From Tsukamurella pulmonis (GTDB taxonomy: Bacteria > Actinomycetota > Actinomycetes > Mycobacteriales > Mycobacteriaceae), in the NCBI RefSeq assembly GCF_900103175.1, contig NZ_FNLF01000002.1, positions 1,612,001 to 1,676,000 on the forward strand: DNA of 64,000 nt, in the 5' to 3' direction. The translations under genes and the position numbers were made by a program. This document shows, in pieces, positions 1-8,219 of this stretch. Within the stretch, counting starts at the first letter, position 1, and every line of letters starts with the position of its first letter. The notes under the pieces were generated by a model that saw nothing but the letters and a program-made list of their open reading frames with translations, was not told where the DNA came from and ran no database searches.

Positions 1-135
1 GTGCACGCCCTGCGGGAGCTCGGCGATGCCGCCGCGTCCCTGGAAGCGTTGGACGCGCGGATGGTGGCGATCGACCAGCGGTACACCGCGCTGCTGCGTG
101 CCGGAGCGGTTCTCGTCGAGATCATCGCCGGGTGA
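1..135 (+). CDS. C-terminal end of an unidentified protein (cut by window edge)
   Basis: The first reading frame is open from base 1 to a TGA at 133-135 and gives a 44-residue tail (LRELGDAAASLEALDARM, then IDQRYTALLRAGAVLVEIIAG). The tail is mostly amphipathic helix with regularly spaced Leu and Ala. That would fit the dimerisation helix of a small regulator, for instance of the MerR type, but no diagnostic motif is visible, so this is only a guess. The start probably lies outside the window, although the GTG at base 1 cannot be formally excluded as a start. A perfect hairpin follows the stop, so transcription probably ends here. Confidence 0.5.
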   Translation: MHALRELGDAAASLEALDARMVAIDQRYTALLRAGAVLVEIIAG

Positions 136-143
136 CGAACGCG

Positions 144-178
144 GAAGGGCACCGTCGGCGGTCCCGACGGTGCCCTTC
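144..178. terminator. Bidirectional hairpin terminator
   Basis: A perfect 15-bp stem (144-158 with 164-178) has a 5-base loop and sits between two convergent genes. It lacks a long T-tract, as is common in high-GC actinobacteria. Both arms carry the recurrent word CGACGGTGC or its complement. Confidence 0.8.
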
Positions 179-192
179 GCGCAGGAGTCGCC

Positions 193-1338
193 CTACAGTG
201 CGAGGTCGCGCCCGATGATCTCCTTCATGATCTCGGACGATCCGGCCCAGATGCGGGTGACGCGGGCGTCCATCCACGCGCGGGCGGCGCGGTACTCGCG
301 CATGTAGCCGTAGCCACCGTGCAGCTGCACGCAGGAGTCGAGCACCTGGTTCTGGATCTCGGCGGAGATGTACTTGACCTTGGCGGCGTCCACGGCGGTC
401 AGCGTGCCCTCGGCGTGCGCGACGATCGCCTGGTCCACGTAGGCCTGCACCATCTCGATCTTGGTGACCAGATCGGCCAGCAGGAACTTGTTGTGCTGGA
501 AGGAGCCGATGGACGCGCCGAAGGCCTTGCGCTCGCGGGCGTACTCGATGGTCTCGGCCAGGATCTGCTTGGCGTGCGCCACGTTGCCCACCGCGGAGCC
601 GATGCGCTCCTGGGGCAGCTTCTCCATCATGTGGTAGAAACCGCGGTCCACCTCGCCGACCAGGGCGCTCGCGGGCACCCGCAGGTCGGAGTAGAACAGC
701 TCGGCGGTGTCCGCCTCGGGCTGGCCCACCTTGTCGAGCTTGCGGCCGCGCTCGAAGCCGGGCAGCGAGCAGTCCACGGCGAACAGCGAGATGCCGCGCG
801 CCTTGGCGTCCGGATTCGTCTTCGCGGCGATCACGGCCACGTCGCACGTGTAGCCGTTGGTGATGAAGGTCTTGGAGCCGTTGAGGATCCAGTCGTCGCC
901 GCTGCGCACCGCGGTCGACTTGATGCCGGCCAGGTCCGAACCGGCCGACGGCTCGGTCATGCCGATCGCGGCGACGGCCTCACCGGAGGCGATGGCGGGC
1001 AGCCACTGCTGCTTCGCCTCCTCGGTGCCGAGGCGGACGATGTACGGGGTGGTGATGTCGAAGTCGATGCCGACCGAGCTGGCGAAGGCCATCGAGACCG
1101 CGGCCAGCTCCTCCTGCGCGACGGCGTTGAAGCGGTAGTCGTCCGCCTCGCCGCCGCCGTAGGACTCGGGGATCTCGAGGCCGAGGACACCCTGCTCGCC
1201 GAGGCCGCGCCACACGTCGCGGGGGATCAGCTTGTCGTCGATGTACTGCTCGGCGTGCGGCAGGACCTGCTTCTGCAGGTAGTCCCGGACCGCCGAGCCG
1301 AACTGCAGGTGATCCTCGGAGTAGATGGTGCGTTCCAC
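193..1338 (-). CDS. Acyl-CoA dehydrogenase (FadE family)
   Basis: This 381-residue protein has the normal length and layout of an FAD-dependent acyl-CoA dehydrogenase, which introduces the alpha-beta double bond in acyl-CoA oxidation. An N-terminal helical domain is followed by the FAD signature IGMTEPSAGSDLAGI and WILNGSKTFITNG, then the C-terminal helical domain with QLHGGYGYMREY. The late position where medium-chain enzymes carry the catalytic Glu reads RIWAGSSEIMKEIIGR, with Ala. An earlier LPQERIG segment probably supplies the base, as in long-chain and isovaleryl-CoA dehydrogenases. The start is GTG, with an AGAGAGGA-type ribosome site upstream. It lies 15 bases downstream of bcp on the same strand, so the two may be co-transcribed. 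The substrate is not predictable. Confidence 0.93.
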   Translation of the reverse strand: MERTIYSEDHLQFGSAVRDYLQKQVLPHAEQYIDDKLIPRDVWRGLGEQGVLGLEIPESYGGGEADDYRFNAVAQEELAAVSMAFASSVGIDFDITTPYIVRLGTEEAKQQWLPAIASGEAVAAIGMTEPSAGSDLAGIKSTAVRSGDDWILNGSKTFITNGYTCDVAVIAAKTNPDAKARGISLFAVDCSLPGFERGRKLDKVGQPEADTAELFYSDLRVPASALVGEVDRGFYHMMEKLPQERIGSAVGNVAHAKQILAETIEYARERKAFGASIGSFQHNKFLLADLVTKIEMVQAYVDQAIVAHAEGTLTAVDAAKVKYISAEIQNQVLDSCVQLHGGYGYMREYRAARAWMDARVTRIWAGSSEIMKEIIGRDLAL

Positions 1339-1353
1339 GTCGGTGGTTCCTCT

Positions 1354-1827
1354 CTAGAGCTTCAGGTCGCGGCGCAACTTGGCGACGTGCCCGGTCGCGC
1401 GCACGTTGTACTGCGCGACCTCGATGGTGCCGTCCGCGGCGATGACGAACGTCGACCTGATGACACCCGTCACGGTCTTGCCGTACATCATCTTCTCACC
1501 GAAGGCCCCGTACTCGGTGAGCACCTGCTTATCCGGGTCCGAGAGGAGCGGGAAGGTGAGCTCGTCGCGCTCGACGAACTTCTTCAGCTTCTCCGGCTTG
1601 TCGGGCGAGATGCCCAGGACGGCCAGGCCGGCGTCCTTGAAGTCGGCGAGGTTGTCGCGGAAATCGCAGGCCTGCTTGGTGCAGCCGGGCGTCATGGCCG
1701 CCGGGTAGAAGTACAGCACCACTCGCCGGCCGCGGTAGTCGGACAGCGAGACGGGGTTGCCGTCCTGGTCCGGCAACGTGAACGAAGGTGCGTCGGCTCC
1801 CGGCTCCAGCCGCGTGGAAGTAGTCAT
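1354..1827 (-). CDS. bcp: Thioredoxin-dependent thiol peroxidase (Bcp/PrxQ)
   Basis: This 157-residue cytoplasmic peroxiredoxin reduces hydrogen and organic peroxides with electrons from thioredoxin. The fold begins GADAPSFTLPDQDGNPVSL. The active-site segment MTPGCTKQACDFRD holds the peroxidatic Cys and a resolving Cys four residues later, the usual PrxQ/Bcp spacing. ATG at 1827 (MTTSTRLEPG) is the chosen start because it gives the family's usual length; the frame is open further upstream, but that stretch has no family resemblance. The downstream acyl-CoA dehydrogenase may share its transcript. The gene diverges from the small protein at 1847. Confidence 0.93.
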   Translation of the reverse strand: MTTSTRLEPGADAPSFTLPDQDGNPVSLSDYRGRRVVLYFYPAAMTPGCTKQACDFRDNLADFKDAGLAVLGISPDKPEKLKKFVERDELTFPLLSDPDKQVLTEYGAFGEKMMYGKTVTGVIRSTFVIAADGTIEVAQYNVRATGHVAKLRRDLKL

Positions 1828-1846
1828 GCCGGTTACCGTAGCTGTC

Positions 1847-2227
1847 ATGGCAGCACAGGACGAGGGCTCGGGGTACACCGGCGGTACCGGGGGCCGCGGG
1901 CGGACGAGGATCCGTACCCTGGCGAGCGCGGCGCTCAACGCGGACATGACGATCGACCAGGCCACGGCGATGCTCGAGGGCATGGCGGTGACCATGGACA
2001 ACATGAGCACCACTATGTCCACGTTCGACGAGACGGTGGCCCGCGTGAACCGCAATCTCGACGAGTTCGAGAAGCTCACGGCGCGGTTCTCGGCCACCCT
2101 CGAGAAGACGGACGCGGCGCTGGAGAAGCTCAATGCGCTGCTCTCCGTGCCGGGCGCGGCGGTCACCGTCGCCGAGCGGGTGCTGGCGGTCCCGACGGAG
2201 GTGACCAAGCGCTTCCGCGGCAAGTGA
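1847..2227 (+). CDS. Small coiled-coil protein, function unknown
   Basis: A 126-residue protein with a Gly- and Arg-rich start (GSGYTGGTGGRGRTRIRT) is followed by a long heptad-like helical region (ATAMLEGMAVTMDNMSTTM, then FDETVARVNRNLDEFEKL) that predicts a coiled coil. A weakly hydrophobic stretch near GAAVTVAERVLAVPTEV and a basic tail end it. Proteins of this general kind are frequent in mycobacteria, but I do not recognise a characterised family. ATG 1847 is preferred; an in-frame ATG at 1826 would add seven residues and overlap the divergent bcp start. Only 19 bases separate the two starts, so the promoters must overlap the coding ends. Confidence 0.75.
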   Translation: MAAQDEGSGYTGGTGGRGRTRIRTLASAALNADMTIDQATAMLEGMAVTMDNMSTTMSTFDETVARVNRNLDEFEKLTARFSATLEKTDAALEKLNALLSVPGAAVTVAERVLAVPTEVTKRFRGK

Positions 2228-2242
2228 CGGTGCGCCGCCTGC

Positions 2243-3109
2243 TCACGCCCGGCGGTAACCGTTCGACAGTTCGACGAGAAGCTCCGCGACCAGCGGGTTC
2301 GGCGTGGCGTCGGTGCGCAGCACCGCGGAGACGGGGAGCGTGAACCCAGGCGCCGGACGGCTCGCGATGCCCGGCTGCCGCGGGTCCTCGTAGAGCAGTG
2401 TCCAGCCCTCGGGGTTGTTGATCAGCTCGAAGGCCACGGGGTGATCGTCGCGGATCTCGGGACCGAGGAGCACCTCGAGCCCGTCGGCCGTGAACACCTT
2501 GTCCACCAGGCGGTGCAGGAGTACCTGCTGGTGCGGGGGAGGTAGGAGCAGGGGGTAGCGCGCCAGCTCCGCGGTCGACGGTGCCCGCTCGAGCGCCGCG
2601 AGGGGGTGCCGCGTGGCGAACGCGATGAGCGGGTTGTCGACCCACAGGGGCTCGAGGTAGAGGCCTGGCTCGTCGAGCCGGCCGCGGATGAGCGCCAGAT
2701 CCGCCTCACCGGACTTCACCGCGGCGATCCGCTGGGCGAACGGCTTGATCAGGAAGTCGATCTCCGCCTCCGGGTGCCGCTCGCGCACGTCGGAGGCCGC
2801 GGCCAGGGCGGAGCGGGCGAAGGACATGTTCGCGGCGAGCCGGATCCGGTCCGGACGCGGCCGCACCGCGTCGATCGCCTCGTCGCGCTGGCGGAGCAGT
2901 TCGCGGGCGCGGGGGAGGAGGGATTCACCGGCGTCGGTGAGCCGCACGCGCCGGCCGGCCCGCTCGAACAGCTCCGCGCCCAGCTCCTTCTCCAGCGCCG
3001 CGATCTGGTGGCTCACGGCGGACTGGGAGACGAAGCACTGCCGGGCCGCGCGGGAGAAGCCGCCGTGATCGGCCACGGCGACGAGGTACTCGAGCTGACG
3101 GAACTCCAT
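2243..3109 (-). CDS. LysR-family transcriptional regulator
   Basis: This 288-residue protein starts MEFRQLEYLVAVADHGG, the classical LysR winged helix-turn-helix (FSRAARQCFVSQSAVSHQIAALE), followed by a two-lobed effector domain. ATG 3109 is chosen because the HTH starts there at the family's normal position; the upstream extension of the frame is unrelated. It is divergent from the type II NADH dehydrogenase across about 120 bases. LysR proteins usually bind such divergent regions, regulating themselves and the neighbour, and a matching inverted repeat is present at 3160-3201. The effector is unknown. Confidence 0.92.
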   Translation of the reverse strand: MEFRQLEYLVAVADHGGFSRAARQCFVSQSAVSHQIAALEKELGAELFERAGRRVRLTDAGESLLPRARELLRQRDEAIDAVRPRPDRIRLAANMSFARSALAAASDVRERHPEAEIDFLIKPFAQRIAAVKSGEADLALIRGRLDEPGLYLEPLWVDNPLIAFATRHPLAALERAPSTAELARYPLLLPPPHQQVLLHRLVDKVFTADGLEVLLGPEIRDDHPVAFELINNPEGWTLLYEDPRQPGIASRPAPGFTLPVSAVLRTDATPNPLVAELLVELSNGYRRA

Positions 3110-3159
3110 TCCGCCATTGTATGAACAGAGCAGATGGATCGCATCACCAGGACGGCGAT

Positions 3160-3201
3160 CTACCAGGTTGAAGCGCATCTATGCATGCACCAATCTGGTA
3201 G
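3160..3201. promoter_or_regulatory. Candidate LysR operator between divergent genes
   Basis: The arms ctaccaggttg (3160-3170) and caatctggtag (3191-3201) are inverted copies that match at 10 of 11 positions. The 20-base spacer contains the palindrome tgcatgca. The site lies 33 bases before the ndh start and 51 bases from the regulator start, where LysR proteins normally bind. Confidence 0.55.
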
Positions 3202-3233
3202 TAGACAACGACGTCTTGAAGGAGGAGAAGATC

Positions 3234-4556
3234 ATGCGCAGCACCCACGTCGTGGTGATCGGCTCGGGATTCGGCGGCCTCGCCGCCGCGAAGCAGCTGG
3301 CGAAGTCGAACATCGAGACCACCGTCATCTCGGCGAACGGCACCCACCTCTTCCAGCCCCTGCTCTACCAGGTGGCCACCGGCGTCACCACGGGCGAGCG
3401 CATCGCGCCGCCCATCGCCGAGATGCTGCGTCGCCGCCGCACCGTCGACGTGGTCACCGGCTACGTCACCGAGGTCGACGCCGAGCGCAAGGTGATCACC
3501 TACGCCACCGAGGACGGCATCGAGCAGATCGGCTACACCTACCTGATCGTCGCCGCCGGTGCCGCGCAGGCCTACTTCGGGCACGACGAGTGGGAGAGTC
3601 GCACCTTCGCCCTCAAGACCCTCGAGGACGCCGAGAACCTGCGGGCTCGGATGCGGGCCGCGTTCGCCGCCCCCGCGCAGAGCCCCGCGCGCACCGTGGT
3701 GATCGTCGGTGCCGGCGCCACCGGAGTCGAGGTGGCCGGTCAGGTCGCCGAGCTCGCACGCCGCTTCCACGACGGTGCCGAGATCCGCATCCACCTGGTG
3801 GAGGGCGCCGACGACGTGCTGCCCTTCTACGGCGGCACCCTCTCGGGGTACACCCTCGCCACGCTGGAGAAGGCGGGCGTGCAGGTGCACACCGGCACGT
3901 TCGTGACCGCCATCGAGGACGGCGTCGTCACCGTCAAAGACAAGGCGGGTGCCGAGAGCGAGATCGCCGCGGGCACCGTCGTCTGGTCGGCCGGCGTGCA
4001 GGCCACCCCGCTCGCCGGGGTGATCGCCGAGGCCACGGGCTGTGAGACCGACCGCGCCGGGCGTCTGCTCATCAACCGCGACCTCACGGTCGGCGGGCGG
4101 GCCGACGTCTTCGCCCTCGGCGACATGACGAGCCTGAACGGCCTGCCCGGGCAGAGCCCCGTCGCCATGCAGCAGGGCCGGCACGCCGCGGACGTCATCC
4201 GCGGGAAGAAGGGCCCCGGCACGCACTTCCGCTACCTGGACAAGGGCAGCATGGCGATGATCGACACCCCGCACGCGGTGATCCAGCCGCCGCTCGGCCT
4301 GCCCGGCCTGACCGGCATCCTCGCCTGGGCGGGGTGGCTGGCCGTGCACCTGTACTACCTGGCGGGCATGGGCAACCGGGTCGCGGTGCTGCGGGACTGG
4401 TTGCGCGCCTTCGTCGGAACGGCGCGGCCCGGGTTCGCGGCGGATGCCGCCCGGACCGACGACGCCGTCACCGTCGGCGGGGCGGACGCCGAGGAGCTAG
4501 CCGATCTTGGTGTTGCCGGCGCGCCACACGGACCACGGGATGTTCCAGTCGCCTAG
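3234..4556 (+). CDS. ndh: Type II NADH:quinone oxidoreductase
   Basis: This 440-residue membrane-associated flavoprotein passes electrons from NADH to menaquinone without pumping protons. An N-terminal FAD-binding motif (VVVIGSGFGGLAAAK) is followed by the NADH-binding VIVGAGATGVEVAGQ at about residue 158, and then by VFALGDMTSLNG, which closes the FAD site. An amphipathic or hydrophobic C-terminal segment (ILAWAGWLAVHLYYLAGM) anchors it to the membrane, as in mycobacterial Ndh. ATG 3234 follows an excellent AAGGAGGAG ribosome site. The upstream divergent LysR gene and the inverted repeat between them suggest LysR control. Its last 60 bases overlap the convergent L,D-transpeptidase gene. Confidence 0.93.
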   Translation: MRSTHVVVIGSGFGGLAAAKQLAKSNIETTVISANGTHLFQPLLYQVATGVTTGERIAPPIAEMLRRRRTVDVVTGYVTEVDAERKVITYATEDGIEQIGYTYLIVAAGAAQAYFGHDEWESRTFALKTLEDAENLRARMRAAFAAPAQSPARTVVIVGAGATGVEVAGQVAELARRFHDGAEIRIHLVEGADDVLPFYGGTLSGYTLATLEKAGVQVHTGTFVTAIEDGVVTVKDKAGAESEIAAGTVVWSAGVQATPLAGVIAEATGCETDRAGRLLINRDLTVGGRADVFALGDMTSLNGLPGQSPVAMQQGRHAADVIRGKKGPGTHFRYLDKGSMAMIDTPHAVIQPPLGLPGLTGILAWAGWLAVHLYYLAGMGNRVAVLRDWLRAFVGTARPGFAADAARTDDAVTVGGADAEELADLGVAGAPHGPRDVPVA

Positions 4557-5717
4557 TCCGTCCGTGCCCTCGAGCGTGGGGCCATCGGTGTCGGTGACCT
4601 TCACGATGTCCCCGCGCTTGGTGTTCTGCATGAACCACAGCGCGTTCTCGGTGCTCACGTTGAGGCAGCCGTGGCTCACGTTGGTGGAGCCCTGCTGGTT
4701 CACCGACCAGGGCGCGCTGTGCAGGTAGATGCCGCTGTAGGACATCTGCACGGCGTAGTCGACCAGTGTGCGATAGCCGCTGGGGGAGTTCACCGGAACG
4801 CCGTAGGTGGACGAGTCCATGATCATGTTCTCGCGGTGATCGCCGATGAGGTACACGCCGTTCGGGGTCTCGTTGCCCGGGCCTCCCATCGAGGTGGGCA
4901 TCGTCTTGATGAGCTTGCCGTTCTTGGTGACCCGGACGATCTTGTCCTTGTCGGAGACGGTGGTGATCACCTCGTCGCCCACCGTGAACCGCATCGAGGC
5001 GTCCTTCTGGCCGTAGGTGCCGTTGCCGAGGTCCACGCCGTAGATGTTGACGTTGGCGCTGACCTTGGTGCCGGGCTTGAAGTAGCTCTCCGGGCGCCAG
5101 CGCACCTCGGACGGGCTGACCCAGTAGAAGGCGCCCTCGACCGGCGGATCGGTGACGATCTTGATCGCCCGCTGCGCGGCCGCCCGGTCGGCGATCCGCT
5201 CGTCGAACTTCACCCCGACCGTCTGCCCGACACCCACCGTGGAGTTGTCGGCGGTGGTGAAGTACGCCTGCACCAGGTTGTTCGGCGACTGCGTGCTGAA
5301 GGTTTCGTTCGCGACGTTGACGCCGCCGATGCCGTTGGCCTCGGCCCGCAGCTTGTACTGCTTGCTGTAGCCGAGCGGCTCGGAGTTGCTCCAGGAGCGG
5401 CCGTCCTCGCTGAGCTTGCCGGCCACCTCCTTGCCGTCCGGGTTCGTCATCACGACGCGCGTGAGGGTGCCGCCGCTCGCGGTGACCTTCACCGGGACGC
5501 CGGGCTGCACGTCGAGCGCGCCGCCCTTGACGGTGGAGGTGATCTGCGGGCGCAGCAGGTCGAAGAACGGAGTCGAGTCCGTGATCTTCTGGCTGGGGTC
5601 CGGCAGCGGCATCTCGCCCTGTGCCGACGATGTGCACCCCGCGACCAGCGCGGTGGTCACGCTCGTCGCGGCCACCGCCGTCAGGATGCGTCGAGACACG
5701 GCGGGACGGTTGCGCAT
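4497..5717 (-). CDS. L,D-transpeptidase lipoprotein (Ig-like plus YkuD)
   Basis: This 406-residue secreted enzyme forms 3-3 cross-links in peptidoglycan. The N-terminus is a lipoprotein signal peptide with a lipobox ending LVAGC, so the mature protein should be membrane-anchored outside the cell. Two bacterial Ig-like modules follow (roughly residues 60-250), then the catalytic YkuD domain with SHGCLNVS, whose Cys is the nucleophile and His the base. The layout matches mycobacterial LdtMt2-type enzymes. The 3' end overlaps the convergent ndh by 60 bases, so the last 20 codons of both genes are mutually constrained. Confidence 0.93.
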   Translation of the reverse strand: MRNRPAVSRRILTAVAATSVTTALVAGCTSSAQGEMPLPDPSQKITDSTPFFDLLRPQITSTVKGGALDVQPGVPVKVTASGGTLTRVVMTNPDGKEVAGKLSEDGRSWSNSEPLGYSKQYKLRAEANGIGGVNVANETFSTQSPNNLVQAYFTTADNSTVGVGQTVGVKFDERIADRAAAQRAIKIVTDPPVEGAFYWVSPSEVRWRPESYFKPGTKVSANVNIYGVDLGNGTYGQKDASMRFTVGDEVITTVSDKDKIVRVTKNGKLIKTMPTSMGGPGNETPNGVYLIGDHRENMIMDSSTYGVPVNSPSGYRTLVDYAVQMSYSGIYLHSAPWSVNQQGSTNVSHGCLNVSTENALWFMQNTKRGDIVKVTDTDGPTLEGTDGLGDWNIPWSVWRAGNTKIG

Positions 5718-5820
5718 GGGTCAGCTCCAGAAGCGTCGAACGGATGTCGGTCGACCTGCGACCGATTGCTCCTGATTCTACCGGTCCCGCCGGAGGGCCC
5801 CGGCCGGTACGGTGCGGGGT

Positions 5821-6075
5821 GTGAGCAACGACGGTGACGGTCCCACTTCCGGGAAGCAGGGCGACGAGGAGCGAACCCCGGGGCCGTGGAGCGATAAGGG
5901 CTACAACAAGCTGGCGCTGGGTCTGGCGATCGGCGCCGTCCTCGGCGTCGCGATCGGAACCTCCCTGGGCAATCCGGCCGTCGGCATCGGGATCGGGCTG
6001 GCGCTCGGCATCGCCTTCGCCACGGCGTTCGGGTACCGAGCGGGCGGGGACGGCGAAGACGACGAGGACGATTGA
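5821..6075 (+). CDS. Small glycine-rich membrane protein, function unknown
   Basis: An 84-residue protein has a charged N-terminus, two hydrophobic Gly- and Ala-rich segments with GxxxG-like spacing (LGLAIGAVLGVAIGTSLG and AVGIGIGLALGIAFATAFG) and an acidic tail (GDGEDDEDD). This predicts a small hairpin membrane protein. GTG 5821 is chosen; GTG 5812 would add three residues and neither has a strong ribosome site. It diverges from the L,D-transpeptidase gene over about 100 bases. No characterised family is recognised. Confidence 0.7.
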   Translation: MSNDGDGPTSGKQGDEERTPGPWSDKGYNKLALGLAIGAVLGVAIGTSLGNPAVGIGIGLALGIAFATAFGYRAGGDGEDDEDD

Positions 6076-6107
6076 GACGCCGTGGGCTCGCGCGGGGGAG
6101 TGAGTTG

Positions 6108-6163
6108 AGAGCCTGGGGAGAAACGCTGCGGGCGGCAGGTGAGGTGGTTGCTCCCCAGGCTCT
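6108..6163 (+). terminator. Long-loop stem-loop after the small membrane gene
   Basis: A perfect 13-bp inverted repeat (6108-6120 agagcctggggag, 6151-6163 its complement) encloses 30 bases. It lies 33 bases after the stop at 6075 and could end that transcript. AT-rich DNA follows, with a small palindrome ttagcg-c-cgctaa at 6177-6189 whose role is unknown. No gene is visible from 6076 to 6248. Confidence 0.5.
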
Positions 6164-6248
6164 ACCTCAGAGTAACTTAGCGCCGCTAAATTTAGAAGGT
6201 TCAATCTCGTCAGCGTGGGGAGTCGCCGCTGACCACGGGCTGCAATGA

Positions 6249-6282
6249 CGAAAGCCCCCTCCGAGAATGGAGGGGGCTTTCG
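6249..6282. terminator. Intrinsic terminator of tRNA-Lys
   Basis: A perfect 14-bp stem (6249-6262 with 6269-6282) has a 6-base loop and lies just downstream of the minus-strand tRNA-Lys. It ends in short T runs on either strand, so it can also stop plus-strand read-through. Confidence 0.85.
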
Positions 6283-6289
6283 TGTCTTG

Positions 6290-6362
<73 letters not shown>

Positions 6363-6385
6363 GTGCTCGCTCGCTGCGTGCTGGA

Positions 6386-6418
6386 ATACATTAGCAAGGA
6401 GTGCGGCGAAACGTGAAA
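6386..6418 (-). promoter_or_regulatory. Possible promoter for tRNA-Lys
   Basis: On the minus strand an extended -10-like TGCTAATGTAT (hexamer at 6388-6393) lies about 25 bases before the mature tRNA. A weak -35-like TTTCAC lies at 6413-6418, giving a slightly long 19-base spacer. This is the only AT-rich patch between the tRNA and the next gene. Confidence 0.35.
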
Positions 6419-6455
6419 TCGGCAGGTCAGGGTTGGTTTCTGAGCTATCGCCGGC

Positions 6456-7625
6456 TCACTGGAAGGCGCTCTGTCCGGTCAGCTTCACGCCCAGGATCAG
6501 GGTGTGCATCTCCACGGTGCCCTCGTAGGTCAGCACGCTCTCCAGGTTGTTGGCGTGGCGGATCACGGGGTACTCGAGGGAGATGCCGTTCGCGCCGAGG
6601 ATGGTGCGGGCGGTTCGGCAGATGTCGATCGCCTCGCGCACGTTGTTCAGCTTGCCGAGGGAGACCTGTTCGGGGCGTAGGGTTCCGGCGTCCTTGAGGC
6701 GTCCGAGGTGCACGGCGAGCAGCACGCCCTTGGTGTACTCGAGCGTCATGTCCGCCAGCTTCTGCTGCGTGAGCTGGAAACCGCCGATCGGCCGCCCGAA
6801 CTGCTCGCGCTCCACGGCGTACCGCTGCGCGCATTCGAGTGCCGTGCGCGCGGCACCCATTGCGCCCCAGACGATGCCGTACCGCGCCTCGCTGAGGCAG
6901 GAGAGCGGGCCGCGCAGGCCGCGCACCTCGGGGAAGGCGGCGGAGTCGGGGACGCGCACACCGTCGAGCACGAGCTCGGAGGTGACGGACGCGCGCAACG
7001 ACATCTTGTGCTCGATGGTGTTCGCGGCGAAGCCGGCGGCGTCGGTGGGGACGGCGAAGCCGCGCACGCCCTCGTCGGTCTGCGCCCAGATCACGGCGAC
7101 GTCGGCGAGGGAACCGTTGGTGATCCACATCTTCCGGCCGTCGATGATCCAGTCGCCGCCGTCGCGGCGCGCCCGCGTGCGCATGTGCGCGGGGTCGGAG
7201 CCGTGATCGGGCTCGGTGAGTCCGAAGCAGCCGATCAGCTCGCCGGCCGCCATGCCGGGCAGCCAGCGCTGCTTCTCCTCCTCGCTCGCCCATTTCCAGA
7301 TCGCGTACATCGCGAGCGAGCCCTGCACGGAGACCATCGACCGCAGGCCCGAATCGCAGGCCTCGAGCTCGAGGCAGGCCACGCCGTACTCGGTGGCCGT
7401 GGTTCCGGCGCAACCGTATCCGTCGAGGTGCATGCCGAGCAGGCCCAGCGCACCGAGCTTGCGCATGAGCCCGCGCGGGTCGTCGATCTCGCCGCGCTCG
7501 AACCAGCCGGCCACGTGGGGCTCGACCTCGCGGGCGGTCAGTGCGCGCACCGACTCCGCGATCGCGCGTTCCTGATCCGAGAGCAGGCCGGTCAGGCCCG
7601 CCAGTTCATCGGGGTGTGTGGTCAT
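6456..7625 (-). CDS. Acyl-CoA dehydrogenase, glutaryl-CoA dehydrogenase type
   Basis: This 389-residue flavoenzyme has glutaryl-CoA dehydrogenase hallmarks. The segment GLRSMVSVQGSLAMYAI carries the Arg that in that subfamily contacts the distal carboxylate. FGLTEPDHGSDPAHM is the FAD loop. TYEGTVEMHTLILG supplies the catalytic Glu at the usual late position, unlike the dehydrogenase at 193-1338. The expected reaction is oxidation and decarboxylation of glutaryl-CoA to crotonyl-CoA in lysine and tryptophan breakdown, but other dicarboxyl-CoA substrates are possible. ATG 7625 has a GAGGAGG ribosome site. It appears to be monocistronic, between the tRNA-Lys region and a divergent PH-domain pair. 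Confidence 0.85.
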   Translation of the reverse strand: MTTHPDELAGLTGLLSDQERAIAESVRALTAREVEPHVAGWFERGEIDDPRGLMRKLGALGLLGMHLDGYGCAGTTATEYGVACLELEACDSGLRSMVSVQGSLAMYAIWKWASEEEKQRWLPGMAAGELIGCFGLTEPDHGSDPAHMRTRARRDGGDWIIDGRKMWITNGSLADVAVIWAQTDEGVRGFAVPTDAAGFAANTIEHKMSLRASVTSELVLDGVRVPDSAAFPEVRGLRGPLSCLSEARYGIVWGAMGAARTALECAQRYAVEREQFGRPIGGFQLTQQKLADMTLEYTKGVLLAVHLGRLKDAGTLRPEQVSLGKLNNVREAIDICRTARTILGANGISLEYPVIRHANNLESVLTYEGTVEMHTLILGVKLTGQSAFQ

Positions 7626-7694
7626 GGTGCCTCCTCGGCGCCACCCTAGCCGGGGTGCTGGCCCGGAGGAGGAAAGTCGTGCTTAGCTGGGCGC

Positions 7695-8219
7695 ATGACT
7701 CTTCCCGGAACCCCCGCGGTCGCGGGCGCCGCAGAAGTGCTCCGGCCACCGGCCCACCAGGTCTCGCCGCGCGCGAAGACCTGGTGGACCGTACGTGCCG
7801 CGATCCGCTGGGCCGTCGTGATCCCCCTGGTCACGGTGGCTCTCGCCGTGATCCCCGACGTCCCCTGGTACGCCGCGGCGGCGGCCTTCCTCGTGCTCGC
7901 GATCGCCGCCACCGCACACCTGATCGTGATGCCGCGCTTCCGCTACGCCTTCCACCGCTGGGAGATCAACGCCGTCGCGGTGTACTCGCAGGCGGGCTGG
8001 CTCACGCGCACCCGCGTTCTGATCCCGATCTCACGGGTGCAGGTCATCGACACCGTCGCCGGCCCGCTGGAGCGATCCTTCGGCCTGTCGACGGTCACCG
8101 TCACCACCGCCTCGTCGGCGGGCACGGTGCGCATCTCGGGCCTGCCGACGGAGACGGCCCAGGCGATCGCCGCCGGCCTGACGGTGAGCGCGGCGGAGGA
8201 CACCGATGACGCGACCTGA
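7695..8219 (+). CDS. PH-domain membrane protein, YdbS-like
   Basis: This 174-residue protein has two hydrophobic segments (AIRWAVVIPLVTVALAVI and WYAAAAAFLVLAIAATAHL), followed by a bacterial pleckstrin-homology (bPH_2, formerly DUF304) domain with the typical RVLIPISRVQVIDTVAGPLE and a hydrophobic FGLSTVTVTTASSAG strand pair. Such YdbS proteins occur as a pair with a larger YdbT, as here: the next gene starts 14 bases before this one ends. The biochemical role of the pair is poorly defined. Confidence 0.85.
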   Translation: MTLPGTPAVAGAAEVLRPPAHQVSPRAKTWWTVRAAIRWAVVIPLVTVALAVIPDVPWYAAAAAFLVLAIAATAHLIVMPRFRYAFHRWEINAVAVYSQAGWLTRTRVLIPISRVQVIDTVAGPLERSFGLSTVTVTTASSAGTVRISGLPTETAQAIAAGLTVSAAEDTDDAT

